From JBHHYR01 sp046757585 (GTDB lineage: Bacteria > Desulfobacterota > Binatia > HRBIN30), in NCBI GenBank assembly GCA_046757585.1, contig JBHHYR010000014.1:1-36431 (forward strand): a stretch of DNA of 36,431 nucleotides. Reading direction: 5' to 3'. Below the pieces are notes generated by a model. That model had not been told where the DNA came from. It saw only the letters and a program-made list of their open reading frames with translations, and made no database searches. Shown one piece after another: positions 23,526 to 32,810 of this stretch; within the stretch, counting starts at the first letter, position 1; each line of letters starts with the position of its first letter. A program made the translations under genes and the position numbers.

Positions 23526-24157
23526 CGCCGCCCCCCCTGCCCTTCCTGCATTGCTTCCCTCCGCCTCTGTAGGCCGCTTGCGAGCGAAGAGTCGGGCATC
23601 GCGGCAGCCGTTTGCACACGCCGCATCCATTCCCGCCGGAGAATCGAGTACACAAAGCGGTCCACGGGGCGGCCGTTGCGGATGATGGCGCGCGGAACCA
23701 CACGCTCCCGCACCATGCCGAGCTTCTCCATGGTCCGGTAGGAGCGGCGGTTGTCAGTATCACACACGGCCTGGATGCGGCGCAGGCCGAGAGACTGGAA
23801 CCCATACTCGATCAACAGCCGGCCCGCTTCGACGTTCAACCCCTGGCCCCAATAACGGCGGCCCAGCGTATAGCCGATCTCTCCGACACCCCACAGCCGG
23901 CTGATGATACGAATGTCCACCACGCCAATGACCCGGCCTTCGGGGACGTACTCTACGGCGAAGGTAACGGGGCCCCAATCATCGGCGAGGCAACGCCTGA
24001 TGTAGGTCATGCTGTCGTAAGGGGAGCGATGCGGTTCCCACCCAGCGTATCGCGTGACCAGCGGATCCGAGGCATAGCTGAAGACGTCGTCGATATCCTC
24101 AGGTCGGAAGTTGCGGAGCCGGACGCGCCCGCTGCACAGCTCTGCGTTTGCCATCAT
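23522..24157 (-). CDS. GNAT acetyltransferase (RimJ/RimL type)
   Basis: A 211-aa acetyltransferase_3-type GNAT. Family blocks are VRLRNFRPEDIDDVFSYASDP near the start, VIGVVDIRI, the acetyl-CoA loop IGYTLGRRYWGQGLNVEAGRLLIEYGF, and the IQAVCDTDNRRSYRTMEKLGMVRER ending. Such enzymes acetylate protein N-termini or small amines. The ATG at 24157 (with a second ATG next) is chosen; the codons open to 24250 overlap asd and look unrelated. It lies 65 bp downstream of asd on the same strand. The terminal ~30 residues are basic and Gln-rich beyond the GNAT fold. The stop overlaps that of mutY. Confidence 0.88.
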   Translation of the reverse strand: MMANAELCSGRVRLRNFRPEDIDDVFSYASDPLVTRYAGWEPHRSPYDSMTYIRRCLADDWGPVTFAVEYVPEGRVIGVVDIRIISRLWGVGEIGYTLGRRYWGQGLNVEAGRLLIEYGFQSLGLRRIQAVCDTDNRRSYRTMEKLGMVRERVVPRAIIRNGRPVDRFVYSILRREWMRRVQTAAAMPDSSLASGLQRRREAMQEGQGGRR

Positions 24158-24222
24158 CAGATCACTACGCTCTCTTGGTATTCTGCCTGCATTGCTGCTA
24201 CGACGCCGGTGCGGATTCGTCC

Positions 24223-25302
24223 TCAGACATACCCGGCCGCCACCAGGCATTCCGCCGTCAGCACGGACCCCTTGGCAGCTCCCATCTTCGTGTTGTGCGA
24301 CACCAGCAGATACTTGATGCCGTTCTCCAGCGCCCCGTCAATGCGGATGCGACCGACACTGGTCGTCATGCCACCGTCGGCGTCACGGTCCAGCCGTGGC
24401 TGCGGCCGGAACGGAGCGTCGTGCACCGTGATGAGTCGTTGCGGGGCTGAGGGCAATGCCAACCGCACCAGCTCAGTGCCGAACTCACGGAACGCCGCCG
24501 ATACATCCTTAGGCGTGCAGGCCGTCGTCGTAGAAACGGCCACCGCTTCCGTATGTCCCTCCGTGACGGCCGCACGGGTACACGTGGCACTCACGGGGAA
24601 GTTGGCCGGCGTCACAGCGCCCTCGCCCATCGTCCCCAACACTTTCACTGTCTCGCGCGCGACCTTATCTTCTTCACCAGGAATAAACGGGATGATGTTG
24701 TCCAGGATGTCGAGCGCCGCCACACCAGGCGATCTGCCTGCGCCGGAGACGCCCTGCATGGAAGTCATCAACACACGCTGCAACCCGAAACGGTCCAGCA
24801 GCGGCTTGAGCGTGATCACCAATCCAACCGTCGTACAGTTGGGGCCGGGAGCAATAAAGCCACGCCAGCGGTGACGACGGCGTTGAACGTCGATCAGCGC
24901 CGTGTGTGACAGGTTCACCCCCGGCACCAGGATCGGAACGTCGTCCTCATAGCGAAACGCCGACGCGGTGCTCAAGACGGCGGTGGTCTGCGCGTATCGC
25001 GGTTCGAGCACGCGCGCCGCATCAGATTCAACGGCGCTGAACACGATATCGATCCCCACCAGGTTCACCTCCTCAGCGTGGTCCACAGTGAGGTCCATGG
25101 CCTCAGCCGGAGGTGCTTCGCCGCACCACCACCGTGGCGCCCCCGTTGCAGGGTCACGAATCGCCTCGGCGTAGCGCTTGCCGGCGGAGCGCTCGGAGGC
25201 TGCAAGCATCACAACTTCGAACCACGGATGTCGAGCGAGTGCCACGAGGCACTGCTGCCCGGCAATCCCGGTCGCACCGACTACCGCAACACGCTTCTTC
25301 AT
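24223..25302 (-). CDS. asd: Aspartate-semialdehyde dehydrogenase (archaeal/fungal type)
   Basis: A 359-aa dehydrogenase that reduces aspartyl phosphate to the semialdehyde for lysine, threonine and methionine synthesis. The NADP-binding start VAVVGATGIAGQQCLVAL, the catalytic Cys156 in APGPNCTTVGL, SMQGVSGAGRSPG near 182, and the C-terminal NTKMGAAKGSVLTAECLV mark the archaeal/fungal subgroup rather than the E. coli type. AGGAAGAG precedes the ATG. A TTGACA (25356-25351, minus) lies 49 bp upstream but its -10 spacing is poor. The 289 bp to the divergent SDR hold no other gene. Confidence 0.94.
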   Translation of the reverse strand: MKKRVAVVGATGIAGQQCLVALARHPWFEVVMLAASERSAGKRYAEAIRDPATGAPRWWCGEAPPAEAMDLTVDHAEEVNLVGIDIVFSAVESDAARVLEPRYAQTTAVLSTASAFRYEDDVPILVPGVNLSHTALIDVQRRRHRWRGFIAPGPNCTTVGLVITLKPLLDRFGLQRVLMTSMQGVSGAGRSPGVAALDILDNIIPFIPGEEDKVARETVKVLGTMGEGAVTPANFPVSATCTRAAVTEGHTEAVAVSTTTACTPKDVSAAFREFGTELVRLALPSAPQRLITVHDAPFRPQPRLDRDADGGMTTSVGRIRIDGALENGIKYLLVSHNTKMGAAKGSVLTAECLVAAGYV

Positions 25303-25591
25303 GAACGGTTCTCTTCCTTCTCAACCAATAAGCCGAAACTGGCGGCGAATTGTCAACCGGGGACTGCTCCAATTCAACAGCCGTGGGCCCTTTCTTCGGC
25401 TTCGCACGCTGTGCGGGTCCGGCGCTGCGCCACAAGAGCGAGGCCGATGCGCGCTATGGGGCGAGTTCGCATTGACAGCGACCCAGCAAGGTTCTAACAG
25501 AGCGGCTGCTGCGGAAGTGCCCGCGCGGAGGTGGTCCGGGTATGGATGTCCGACCCTTGAATGCAGCGAACGGTGCCCCAGCGGTGGAACG

Positions 25592-26338
25592 ATGGGAGTG
25601 CTGAAGGGCAAGGTGGCTGTGGTCACTGGGGGCGCGTCAGGGATCGGCGCCGCCACTGCCCTGAAATGCGCTGCTGAGGGCGCCCGCGTCGTCATTGCCG
25701 ATATCCAGGATGGCAGTCGCATCGTGGCAGCGGCTCGCGAGCAACGTCACGACATCGTGTTTCGTCCCACTGACGTCTCGGTTTCATCCGAGGTGAAGGC
25801 ACTGATGCGGTGGAGCGCCGTGCAACGGAAGCGCATCGACGTTCTCGTGGCCGCCGCTGGTGTCAGCGGCGGGGGCACAGCCGCGACGGCGGACTACAGC
25901 GACGCCGATTTTGATCGGGTCATTGCCGTGAACCTCAAAGGAGTGTTCCTATCCATGAAGTACGCCATCCCCGAGATGCTCCGTAGTGGCGGCGGTGCCA
26001 TCGTCAGCATTGCCTCGGTGTTGGGCCTAGTTGGAATGCCTCACACTCCTGCCTACTCGGCAGCCAAGGGCGGGGTGGTGCAACTCACCAAGGTCGCGGC
26101 ACTCGAATATGCGAGCCGGAACATTCGGGTCAACTGCGTGTGCCCTGGAACAATCGATACACCGATGGTCCAGCGGGTCCCTGCGACTGGGCGCCAGGAG
26201 CTCCGCAATCGGCAACCTATCGGCCGCCTCGGGACCGCGCAGGAGATCGCCGCGGCAGTAGTGTTCTTAGCTAGTGACGCTTCAGCCTTCACCACCGGCG
26301 TGGCGCTGGTGGTGGACGGCGGGTACACGGCGCAATGA
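25592..26338 (+). CDS. Short-chain dehydrogenase/reductase
   Basis: A 248-aa classical SDR. Cofactor motif TGGASGIG lies at 12-19, the AAAG variant of NNAG at 87-90, active-site Ser in IVSIASV near 139-142, Tyr155 and Lys159 in YSAAKGG, and the PGTIDTPM block near 190. It probably uses NAD, because Asp37 (IADI) ends the second strand. The start is set at the ATG at 25592 by the MGVLKGKVAVVTGG family N-terminus; a frame open to 25178 is not part of it and no strong ribosome site is visible. Substrate unknown. Confidence 0.92.
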   Translation: MGVLKGKVAVVTGGASGIGAATALKCAAEGARVVIADIQDGSRIVAAAREQRHDIVFRPTDVSVSSEVKALMRWSAVQRKRIDVLVAAAGVSGGGTAATADYSDADFDRVIAVNLKGVFLSMKYAIPEMLRSGGGAIVSIASVLGLVGMPHTPAYSAAKGGVVQLTKVAALEYASRNIRVNCVCPGTIDTPMVQRVPATGRQELRNRQPIGRLGTAQEIAAAVVFLASDASAFTTGVALVVDGGYTAQ

Positions 26339-26437
26339 AACTGCTGCGGTTTGCACGTGACAGGCACGACAATCTTCACTAGCATGCAACCTTCCACGCG
26401 GGGCGCGCACGGCGCCCGGCTCTTCAAGGAGCGGTAC

Positions 26438-26785
26438 ATGTCAAAGGTGCGACGGCGAGAAGAGGAAATGGCGGATTTCATGCAGCCATACATCCGGCGG
26501 GCACTAGAGCCGAGGCTGCAAGGACACGGCAGGATCGACGTGCGGAGATCCGGGCCTTGGGGATTTACGATCGTGCACCGGTACACGAGCGAATGGAACG
26601 GCCGCCAAGTCGTGCTGCCGGTTGCCCAGCTGCGCAGCAAGGGCCAAAAACTCCAACTCTACTGGAAGCGCGCCAACGGCCGGTGGGTCCCCTACCAGAA
26701 CGGCAGCGAGACACCGTTCGTCGGCAGTCTCGATGCCTGCTTGAAGGAGATCGATCACGATCAATGGGGCTGCTTTTGGGGCTAG
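26438..26785 (+). CDS. DUF3024-like protein
   Basis: A 115-aa protein. It resembles DUF3024: an N-terminal helix (EEEMADFMQPYIRRALEP), the IVHRYTSEWNGRQVVLPVAQLRS strand region, QLYWKRANGRWVPYQ, and the ending LDACLKEIDHDQWGCFWG. No catalytic function is known for the family. AAGGAG 8 nt before the ATG at 26438 fixes the start. It lies 99 bp after the SDR on the same strand. No signal peptide, so cytoplasmic. Confidence 0.72.
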   Translation: MSKVRRREEEMADFMQPYIRRALEPRLQGHGRIDVRRSGPWGFTIVHRYTSEWNGRQVVLPVAQLRSKGQKLQLYWKRANGRWVPYQNGSETPFVGSLDACLKEIDHDQWGCFWG

Positions 26786-26977
26786 CCCAGCGGAGGGTCG
26801 CTGGTCCCGCTGCGGCGAGACGCGTACAATGATCCATACAGTGTCCCGTTTGGCAACTTTGATCGTTCCCTGTGAGAGAGGGTGGGCTGGCGGCGCGTCG
26901 CTTCGACTGGCCGCACCCGATCGTGGTGCATTGGTTACCGGGGTTGTCCACCCACGCGAAGAAGGCGAGGTGGGCAG

Positions 26978-27910
26978 GTGAGTCGAATCAAGTTTGGGCT
27001 ATTCGCCCCGCAGGTGGGTGTGCCGTTCACAATTGTGAAGGAACGCGCCCAGCTGGCGGACCGGCTTGGGTATCATTCCATCTGGTTTGTGGACCACATG
27101 TGGAGCCGGGGCTTACCCGAGGCGGATCACCTCGAGGCCTGGACCCTCATGGCAGCGACTGCTGCGGTCACCGAGCACCTCGGCATCGGGACCTTGGTCT
27201 TGTGTAACTCGTACCGCAATCCCGCGTTGCTGGCGAAAATGGCCGCAAGCCTTGATAACGTCAGTGCCGGGCGGCTGCTCCTAGGATTGGGTGCCGGATG
27301 GATGGACGAAGAGTACCGGGCTTACGGCTACCAGTTTCCATCCGCACGGATACGAATCGAGCAGTTGGAGGAAGCGTTGACCGTGATCAAGTTGTTGTTC
27401 ACGGAGCAGCGTGCAAGCTTCCAGGGCAAGTACTACGCTCTCGACGGTGCCGTGAACAATCCGAAACCGATTCAGAAACCGCATCCTCCCATCTTGATCG
27501 GCGGTGCCGGTGAGAGGCGGCTGCTACGCGTGGTCGCCGAATACGCGGACATCTGGAACTGTCCGAACAATGCCGCCGAGCAGCTCGAGCATAAGCTCGC
27601 CGTGTTGCGGCGCCACTGTGAAATCATCGGACGTGATCCGGCGGAGATCGAGGTCTCGGAACAGTGCGTGGTAGTCCTTGGACGCAACGACAAGGAGCTC
27701 CGCAGCAAGATGCAGTTCGCTAAACGTGCCTTGGGCGGCGTATTCGATATCGATAAGACGGCATTGCGTGGCACGCCTTCGCAACTCGTCGACGCTATCG
27801 AGACACGCAGCCGTCAGGGGGTAACACTTTTCACCATGCTCTTCGGTGACTTGAACCAACCAGAAACACTCGAGCTTTTCGCCGAGCAAGTCGCCCCTGC
27901 GTTCGCGTGA
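26978..27910 (+). CDS. LLM-class (probably F420-dependent) oxidoreductase
   Basis: A 310-aa luciferase-like TIM barrel. Blocks are IKFGLFAPQVGVPF at the start, ADRLGYHSIWFVDHMW, LGIGTLVLCNSYRNPALLAKMAASLDNVSAGRLLLGLGAGW (the cofactor region), and KPHPPILIGGAG. This set is typical of F420-dependent LLM enzymes. The GTG at 26978 gives the family N-terminus; GAGGTG lies about 6 nt before it. The frame open to 26882 is unrelated. A 213-bp gap separates it from the first msrA. The role is unknown; F420 use is inferred from family resemblance only. Confidence 0.86.
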   Translation: MSRIKFGLFAPQVGVPFTIVKERAQLADRLGYHSIWFVDHMWSRGLPEADHLEAWTLMAATAAVTEHLGIGTLVLCNSYRNPALLAKMAASLDNVSAGRLLLGLGAGWMDEEYRAYGYQFPSARIRIEQLEEALTVIKLLFTEQRASFQGKYYALDGAVNNPKPIQKPHPPILIGGAGERRLLRVVAEYADIWNCPNNAAEQLEHKLAVLRRHCEIIGRDPAEIEVSEQCVVVLGRNDKELRSKMQFAKRALGGVFDIDKTALRGTPSQLVDAIETRSRQGVTLFTMLFGDLNQPETLELFAEQVAPAFA

Positions 27911-28123
27911 GTGTACCCCTCCGCAAGGCCACGCGCGGGGCGAGGGCGAAGTCATTGGCTCGGTTTCCAGCCGGGTGAGGGGGGCGGATGGGTCGGGCAG
28001 CGCACCGTCTGCGAACGTGCAGCATGTCCTCACCGTGCAGCAACGGTTCCGGCTGTGCTCCCCTGGTGCTTCCGTGTCCGGACGATTACAGCTACGCTAT
28101 CGGAAAGTGCGGAGGAGGTTAGC

Positions 28124-28810
28124 ATGTGGGTCAACGCGCAGAGGCTACCGTCGCGGGCGGACGCGCTGCCGGGGCGCCCGGAACGAATGCCGGTACCCGC
28201 CAAGCATTTCGTCACTGGCGCACCGCTGGAGCCGCCCAAGCACCTAGGCATGGCGATCGCAATGTTCGGTCTTGGTTGCTTCTGGGGTGCGGAGCGCAGG
28301 TATTGGACTACGCCAGGTGTCTACACCACCGCGGTCGGGTACGCGGGCGGCTACACACCCAACCCCACCTACCGGGAAGTGTGCACGGGGCGCACGGGAC
28401 ATAATGAGGTGGTCCGTGTGGTGTTCGACCCCAATGTCGTGCCGTACGATGCGCTATTGAAGCTGTTTTGGGAGAGCCACGATCCGACTCAGGGTATGCG
28501 GCAGGGCAATGACGTCGGGACTCAGTATCGCTCTGGCATCTACTGCTTCAGTACCGCGCAGCGGCGGGCGGCGGAAGCTTCCCGTGACGCGTACCAGAAC
28601 GCGCTCAGCGCCGCGGGCTACGGTGTGATCACCACTGAGATTCTGAACGCACCGGAGTTCTACTACGCCGAGGAGTATCACCAACAGTACCTGGCCAAGA
28701 ATCCTGGGGGATATTGCGGCCTTGGCGGCACCGGCGTGCGCTACCCATTTGTCCCCGTCGCAACCGAGCAGCAGCACCAACCGGACAGGACGGGTCCACC
28801 TCGTGCCTAA
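28124..28810 (+). CDS. msrA: Peptide methionine sulfoxide reductase MsrA (cytosolic)
   Basis: A 228-aa MsrA that reduces methionine-S-sulfoxide. Catalytic Cys52 lies in GCFWGAE, with conserved TVGYAGGYTPNPTY-like, DPTQGMRQGNDVGTQYRS and EEYHQQYLAKNP blocks. The recycling Cys198 is in GYCGLGG, the position it has in E. coli; the second recycling Cys is Arg205-like here (GTGVRYP). GGAGGAGG before the ATG at 28124 fixes the start. An N-terminal extension of ~40 residues matches the E. coli-type long form. It is followed 26 bp later by a second, exported MsrA. Confidence 0.94.
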   Translation: MWVNAQRLPSRADALPGRPERMPVPAKHFVTGAPLEPPKHLGMAIAMFGLGCFWGAERRYWTTPGVYTTAVGYAGGYTPNPTYREVCTGRTGHNEVVRVVFDPNVVPYDALLKLFWESHDPTQGMRQGNDVGTQYRSGIYCFSTAQRRAAEASRDAYQNALSAAGYGVITTEILNAPEFYYAEEYHQQYLAKNPGGYCGLGGTGVRYPFVPVATEQQHQPDRTGPPRA

Positions 28811-28836
28811 TCGCGCCCGCGTGAGCTGAGGCAATC

Positions 28837-29493
28837 ATGCGCTGCGAGAGACGATCGCGAGGCAGCAGCGTGGAAGTGGTTGCAGCATGCGGCCTGCTCT
28901 TTCTCACGTCGCTGTTGGCGGGTGTTGCCGGTGCCGAGGATTCCACACAAGCTGCCGCGAGGCCTCCACTGGCGAAGGCGACGTTCGCAGGCGGCTGTTT
29001 CTGGTGTATGCAGCCTCCATTCGACAAGCTTCGGGGTGTGGTCGCAACCACTGCTGGCTACACCGGGGGGCACACGAAGAATCCAACGTACCAGGAAGTC
29101 TCGTCCGGCTCGACTGGGCATGCGGAGGCAGTGGAGATCGTCTACGATCCCGCGAAAATCAGCTACGAGGAGCTGCTGAACGTATTCTGGCACGCGATCG
29201 ATCCCATCGCCCGAAACAGGCAATTCTGTGACTACGGCTCACAGTACCGTTCGGCCATCTTTTACCACGACGAGACGCAGCGGCGGCTCGCGCAGGCATC
29301 GAAGGCAGCCCTCGAGAAGTCAGGGCGGTTCAAGCAGCCGATCGCGACGGAGATCGAGCCGGCACGAGTGTTCTATGTGGCAGAGAAGTACCACCAGAAA
29401 TACTATCAGAAGAAGCCGGTACGCTATGAGTTCTATCGCCACACGTGTGGTCGCGACCGGCGGCTGAAGGAACTCTGGGGAGATAAGCACTGA
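28837..29493 (+). CDS. msrA: Exported peptide methionine sulfoxide reductase MsrA
   Basis: A 218-aa MsrA with a Sec signal peptide (basic MRCERRSRGS, hydrophobic VVAACGLLFLTSLLAGVAG, cut near GAED). Catalytic motif GGCFWCMQ holds Cys54 and Cys57; recycling Cys204 is in RHTCGRDRRLKELWG. The GHAEAVEIVYDP, CDYGSQYRSAIFY and AEKYHQKYY blocks are canonical. It probably repairs oxidised methionines in the periplasm. It belongs to a different MsrA type from its neighbour, so this is not a recent tandem copy. A thioredoxin-like electron donor for the periplasm is not seen nearby. Confidence 0.93.
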   Translation: MRCERRSRGSSVEVVAACGLLFLTSLLAGVAGAEDSTQAAARPPLAKATFAGGCFWCMQPPFDKLRGVVATTAGYTGGHTKNPTYQEVSSGSTGHAEAVEIVYDPAKISYEELLNVFWHAIDPIARNRQFCDYGSQYRSAIFYHDETQRRLAQASKAALEKSGRFKQPIATEIEPARVFYVAEKYHQKYYQKKPVRYEFYRHTCGRDRRLKELWGDKH

Positions 29494-29617
29494 CCTCCCC
29501 TCGCCGGCGCACGTCAGCGACAAGATCGCCTGGCATTCACGCCGGCGGCTTCAAATCCGGGCATCGAGTTCGTAGGCGGCATTGACCCGCAGGCCAGACT
29601 GACGTAGCGGTCTTCGG

Positions 29618-30019
29618 ATGCCAAGGGTCAAACTCGCGTTGCTCTGGGTCATGGGCCTGTTCTACGTAGTGGCGGGCAGCATGCATTTCATCAACACGGA
29701 CTTCTATCTCCAGATCATGCCGGGCTACCTGCCGTTGCACTTGAGCCTGGTCTACCTTTCTGGCCTCTGTGAGATCGTGCTCGGGGTGCTCGTCATCATT
29801 CCGGCGGCCACCCGCGTCGCAGCCTGGGGGTTGATCGCACTGCTGATCGCGGTGTTCCCCGCCAACATCAACATGGCCGTGCACCGCATCCCGATGCGGA
29901 GTGGGGTGCCGCCCAGTCAGCTGGGGTTGTGGCTGCGGCTCCCCCTTCAGTTGGTCCTGATCGCTTGGGCCTGGTGGTACACGAAACAGAGACCAGTGAC
30001 GGCACACCGAGGCGCCTGA
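29618..30019 (+). CDS. DoxX-like four-helix membrane protein
   Basis: A 133-aa integral membrane protein with four predicted helices: ALLWVMGLFYVVAGSMHF, LSLVYLSGLCEIVLGVLVII, VAAWGLIALLIAVFPANI and LPLQLVLIAWAWWYT. The G..H motif in the first helix and the ANINMAVH segment are typical of DoxX-like proteins. Homologues associate with respiratory or redox enzymes, and the position after two msrA genes fits a redox role, by inference. The ATG lacks a strong ribosome site. Confidence 0.8.
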   Translation: MPRVKLALLWVMGLFYVVAGSMHFINTDFYLQIMPGYLPLHLSLVYLSGLCEIVLGVLVIIPAATRVAAWGLIALLIAVFPANINMAVHRIPMRSGVPPSQLGLWLRLPLQLVLIAWAWWYTKQRPVTAHRGA

Positions 30020-30154
30020 ACGCATAGCGCTCCGGCGCGTGGCGAGTGGTTGCCGGGTCGTGGAACCGGGTCGCTCCGGTGCCTGGCTTTTCGTCTGCCT
30101 TCGTCGACCTGCAGTGGCGGGTTCGAGCTTCGGCTCGCCTTCCTGCCAGCAACC

Positions 30155-31792
30155 CTACTTCAGCTGCTTCTTGAGCGACGCGGTGAGCCGTTGCAGGGCG
30201 GGGGACCGATCCTTCGGATCCAGGTGCACATCCAGAATGGAAAACCCCTCTGTATATTCCCGGGCCGCGTCCAGCGCTACGTCGAGCTGATCCTCCGTCC
30301 GTACATCGAAGCCCTGGCCCGCACCGAGCACGTCGGGAATGCAGCTATATTTCCACAGCTGCACGTCATTGAACCTACCGTCCTGGATGGGCCGTTCGGT
30401 CGTATAGCCACGATTGTTCAAGACCACCACGACAGGGTTCAACTTGAACCGAGCTGCCGTGGCCAGCTCCATTCCCGTCATCTGAAAAGCGCCGTCACCA
30501 ACCAACACCAGCGGGCGCAGGATTGGATTTGCCAGCTGGGCGCCGATACTGGCGGGAACCGCGTAGCCGAGCGATGTGTAGTAGGCCGGAGACAAGAACT
30601 CCGTCCGGCTCTGAATGAATAAATCCACCCCTGCAAACAATGCGTCGCCTGGGTCGGCGATCACCACCGTGTCATCGTCGAGAAACGAATTCAGCCGCTG
30701 GAACAGGCGTTGCACCGTCACTTTCGCTCCCACCAGAGGCTGGAACGCTGCAGGCGGGTGCGGGTGCGGGATGGGTCCTGATTCGCGGCGGCTGACGGGA
30801 GCCGCGAGCAGGCCTCGGAGAAAATCTGCGAGCCGGATACCTTCATACTTGTGATAGCGGATCGTCGTTTCCTCGCTGGTGACGGAGATCGAGCGACCCT
30901 GATCAAGGCGTGCGGTGAAGACGCCGAGATTCAGGTCGCTCATGAAGGCGCCCAGCAAGATCAAGCAATCGCTGGTCTCGACGTACTGGCGCACGTCTTC
31001 ATGACCCATTGCACCTTCGTAGACGCCAAGGTAGCGGGCATGGTGCTCTGCAATCACGGACTTGCCCAGGACTGTGGCCGCGACCGGCAGGTTCGTTTTC
31101 GTCATGAGCTGCAGCAACGTGTCCTGGAGTCCGAAGCGGTGCACCTCCACGCCAGCAATAACGACGGGCTTCCGGGCCCCATTGATCATCTTCACCGCCT
31201 CGCCGAGCGCTTCCCGCAAGGCCTCGGCGTCGCTGGCTTCCGGACTGCCGGGAGGTGGGGACGCCACGGTACCGGGCACCGACACCATGTCGCGTGGCAG
31301 TTCGATGTACACGGGACGCTTGTAGCGCAGCGCCGCTGCCAGGACGCGATCGATTTCGCGACAGGCGGTCTGCGGGTCGCTTAGCACGGTGGAAGCTACC
31401 GTCAGCTGCTCGAACACCTTGAACTGCGTGTCGAAGTCTCGGATCCGATGATGCAGCAGCGGATCTTTCACGCGCTCGCGCGCACCCGGCGCGCCGCTGA
31501 TGACCACCACCGGCGACTTCTCCGCAAAGGCCTGTGCCGTCGGATTCGCCACCTTCAGCCCTCCGACGCAGTAGGTGATGCAAACAGCACCGAGGCCTCG
31601 AAGCCGAGCATAGGCGTCGGCCGCGAAACCGGCACCCTGTTCGTCACACGTGTTAATCACCCGCAGATCGCTGCGATCCAGCACGTGCAGGAAGCCGAGC
31701 ACATAATCGCCCGGCACGGCGAAGACGTGGCGCACACCGTGTGCAGCGAGGCGTCGAATCAGATAGTTACCTATGTGCGGGGCGGCTTTCAT
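30155..31792 (-). CDS. ThDP-dependent 2-oxoacid decarboxylase (pyruvate/indolepyruvate type)
   Basis: A 545-aa decarboxylase. Asp29 (FAVPGDY), the ThDP-activating Glu51 (TCDEQGAGFAADAYARL), the His-His pair in LLHHRIRDFD, and the ThDP/Mg motif VGDGAFQ ... VLNNRGYTTE mark the pyruvate/indolepyruvate/phenylpyruvate decarboxylase branch. It makes an aldehyde from a 2-oxo acid. The ATG at 31792 with CAGGAGC upstream is chosen over 31858. It is divergent from the alpha/beta hydrolase pair. The exact acid cannot be read from sequence; length and active-site residues are normal. Confidence 0.9.
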   Translation of the reverse strand: MKAAPHIGNYLIRRLAAHGVRHVFAVPGDYVLGFLHVLDRSDLRVINTCDEQGAGFAADAYARLRGLGAVCITYCVGGLKVANPTAQAFAEKSPVVVISGAPGARERVKDPLLHHRIRDFDTQFKVFEQLTVASTVLSDPQTACREIDRVLAAALRYKRPVYIELPRDMVSVPGTVASPPPGSPEASDAEALREALGEAVKMINGARKPVVIAGVEVHRFGLQDTLLQLMTKTNLPVAATVLGKSVIAEHHARYLGVYEGAMGHEDVRQYVETSDCLILLGAFMSDLNLGVFTARLDQGRSISVTSEETTIRYHKYEGIRLADFLRGLLAAPVSRRESGPIPHPHPPAAFQPLVGAKVTVQRLFQRLNSFLDDDTVVIADPGDALFAGVDLFIQSRTEFLSPAYYTSLGYAVPASIGAQLANPILRPLVLVGDGAFQMTGMELATAARFKLNPVVVVLNNRGYTTERPIQDGRFNDVQLWKYSCIPDVLGAGQGFDVRTEDQLDVALDAAREYTEGFSILDVHLDPKDRSPALQRLTASLKKQLK

Positions 31793-31886
31793 GGGCGCTG
31801 CTCCTGTCAGGCAGTGCTTCAGCCGACAGCCGAAGAACCGACGCATCCATGTTAGCACAGGCTCTGCGGCACCCCAGGCCGTGGGG

Positions 31887-31914
31887 TTGCGCTCCGGGAA
31901 CTACCGCGTATTTT
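31887..31914 (+). promoter_or_regulatory. Candidate promoter of the alpha/beta hydrolase pair, leaderless layout
   Basis: TTGCGC (31887-31892, 3 of 6), a 16-bp spacer and TATTTT (31909-31914, 4 of 6). The GTG start at 31923 follows 8 nt after the -10 box with no Shine-Dalgarno, the same geometry as at ssb and the PerR-like gene. Confidence 0.3.
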
Positions 31915-31922
31915 TGTTCCCT

Positions 31923-32810
31923 GTGATCGAACCAAGCTTTCCGAACGCAGCGCCGCCCGAGCGGCAACACACGATCGAGTCACTTGGTGTCCGCCTCAAC
32001 TTACTGGAGTGGGGAGACCCCAGGGGCGACCCGGTCGTGCTCTGTCACGGGATGTGGGATCACGCGTGGAGCTTTGCAGCTTTCGCTCCCCTGCTCGCGT
32101 CCCGTTTTCGCGTCATTGCCCTCGACGCGCGCGGTCACGGGGACTCGGGCTGGGCGGACAGCTACACGTGGCTGACGGACGTGCTAGACATCGCCAACGT
32201 TCTCCGTACGCTCGACGGGCGCGCGTCGTTGATCGGGCACAGCAAAGGCGGGGGGCAGGCCACTGACGCGGCACGGGCGGTGCCCGAGGTTGTCACGAAG
32301 ATCGTGAACATCGACGGCTTCGGCCCTCCAGAGCTTCCGGGTGGTGACACACCGCTCCCTGTTCGCTGTGCCCAGTTTCTCGATGCGCGCCGGCGTGCAG
32401 CAAAGCTGAACGGATGGCGTCCGTACAGGACCCTGGAGGACCTTGTGGAGCGGCGTCTGGCGCAGAATCCGCGCCTGACCCGCGAATGGCTACGGTACTT
32501 CGTCTTTCACGGAGCACGTCACAGCCACGACGGCTGGCGTTGGAAGGCCGACCCACACATGTCGTATGGCTTCGGGCCATGGCGGCCTGAATGGATCGCG
32601 CCGTCTTACGCCGCCCTGCGTATTCCCATGCTCGCCATCGTAGGTTCCGAGCACGATACCTGGGGGCCGCTGCCAGAACAGATCCTCTGTGAGCGGCTGG
32701 CCGGTGTGAAGCAACTCGACCGACAGACCATCCAGGGTGCTGGGCACTTCGTGCACATCGAACGTCCAGTTGAAACGGCGAACGTAGTTCTCGATTTCTT
32801 GAGGTCCTGA
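31923..32810 (+). CDS. Alpha/beta hydrolase
   Basis: A 295-aa soluble hydrolase. Oxyanion motif VVLCHGMWDHAWSF near 40, conserved turn ALDARGHGDSGW near 70, nucleophile elbow IGHSKGG with Ser107, an acid in VGSEHDTWGP, and catalytic His in GAGHFVHIERP form a full triad. The likely start is GTG at 31923; the frame is open further upstream over the divergent gene but those codons are not family-like. It overlaps the next gene by one base (TGATG), so the two are probably coupled. Substrate is unknown. Confidence 0.85.
   Translation: MIEPSFPNAAPPERQHTIESLGVRLNLLEWGDPRGDPVVLCHGMWDHAWSFAAFAPLLASRFRVIALDARGHGDSGWADSYTWLTDVLDIANVLRTLDGRASLIGHSKGGGQATDAARAVPEVVTKIVNIDGFGPPELPGGDTPLPVRCAQFLDARRRAAKLNGWRPYRTLEDLVERRLAQNPRLTREWLRYFVFHGARHSHDGWRWKADPHMSYGFGPWRPEWIAPSYAALRIPMLAIVGSEHDTWGPLPEQILCERLAGVKQLDRQTIQGAGHFVHIERPVETANVVLDFLRS

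Noticed and set aside
23612..24874. A 420-codon plus-strand frame
   Set aside because: It runs antisense through two clear genes (GNAT and asd) and has no recognisable domain.
30851..31384. A 177-codon plus-strand frame
   Set aside because: It is antisense to the ThDP decarboxylase and its sequence is explained by that gene.
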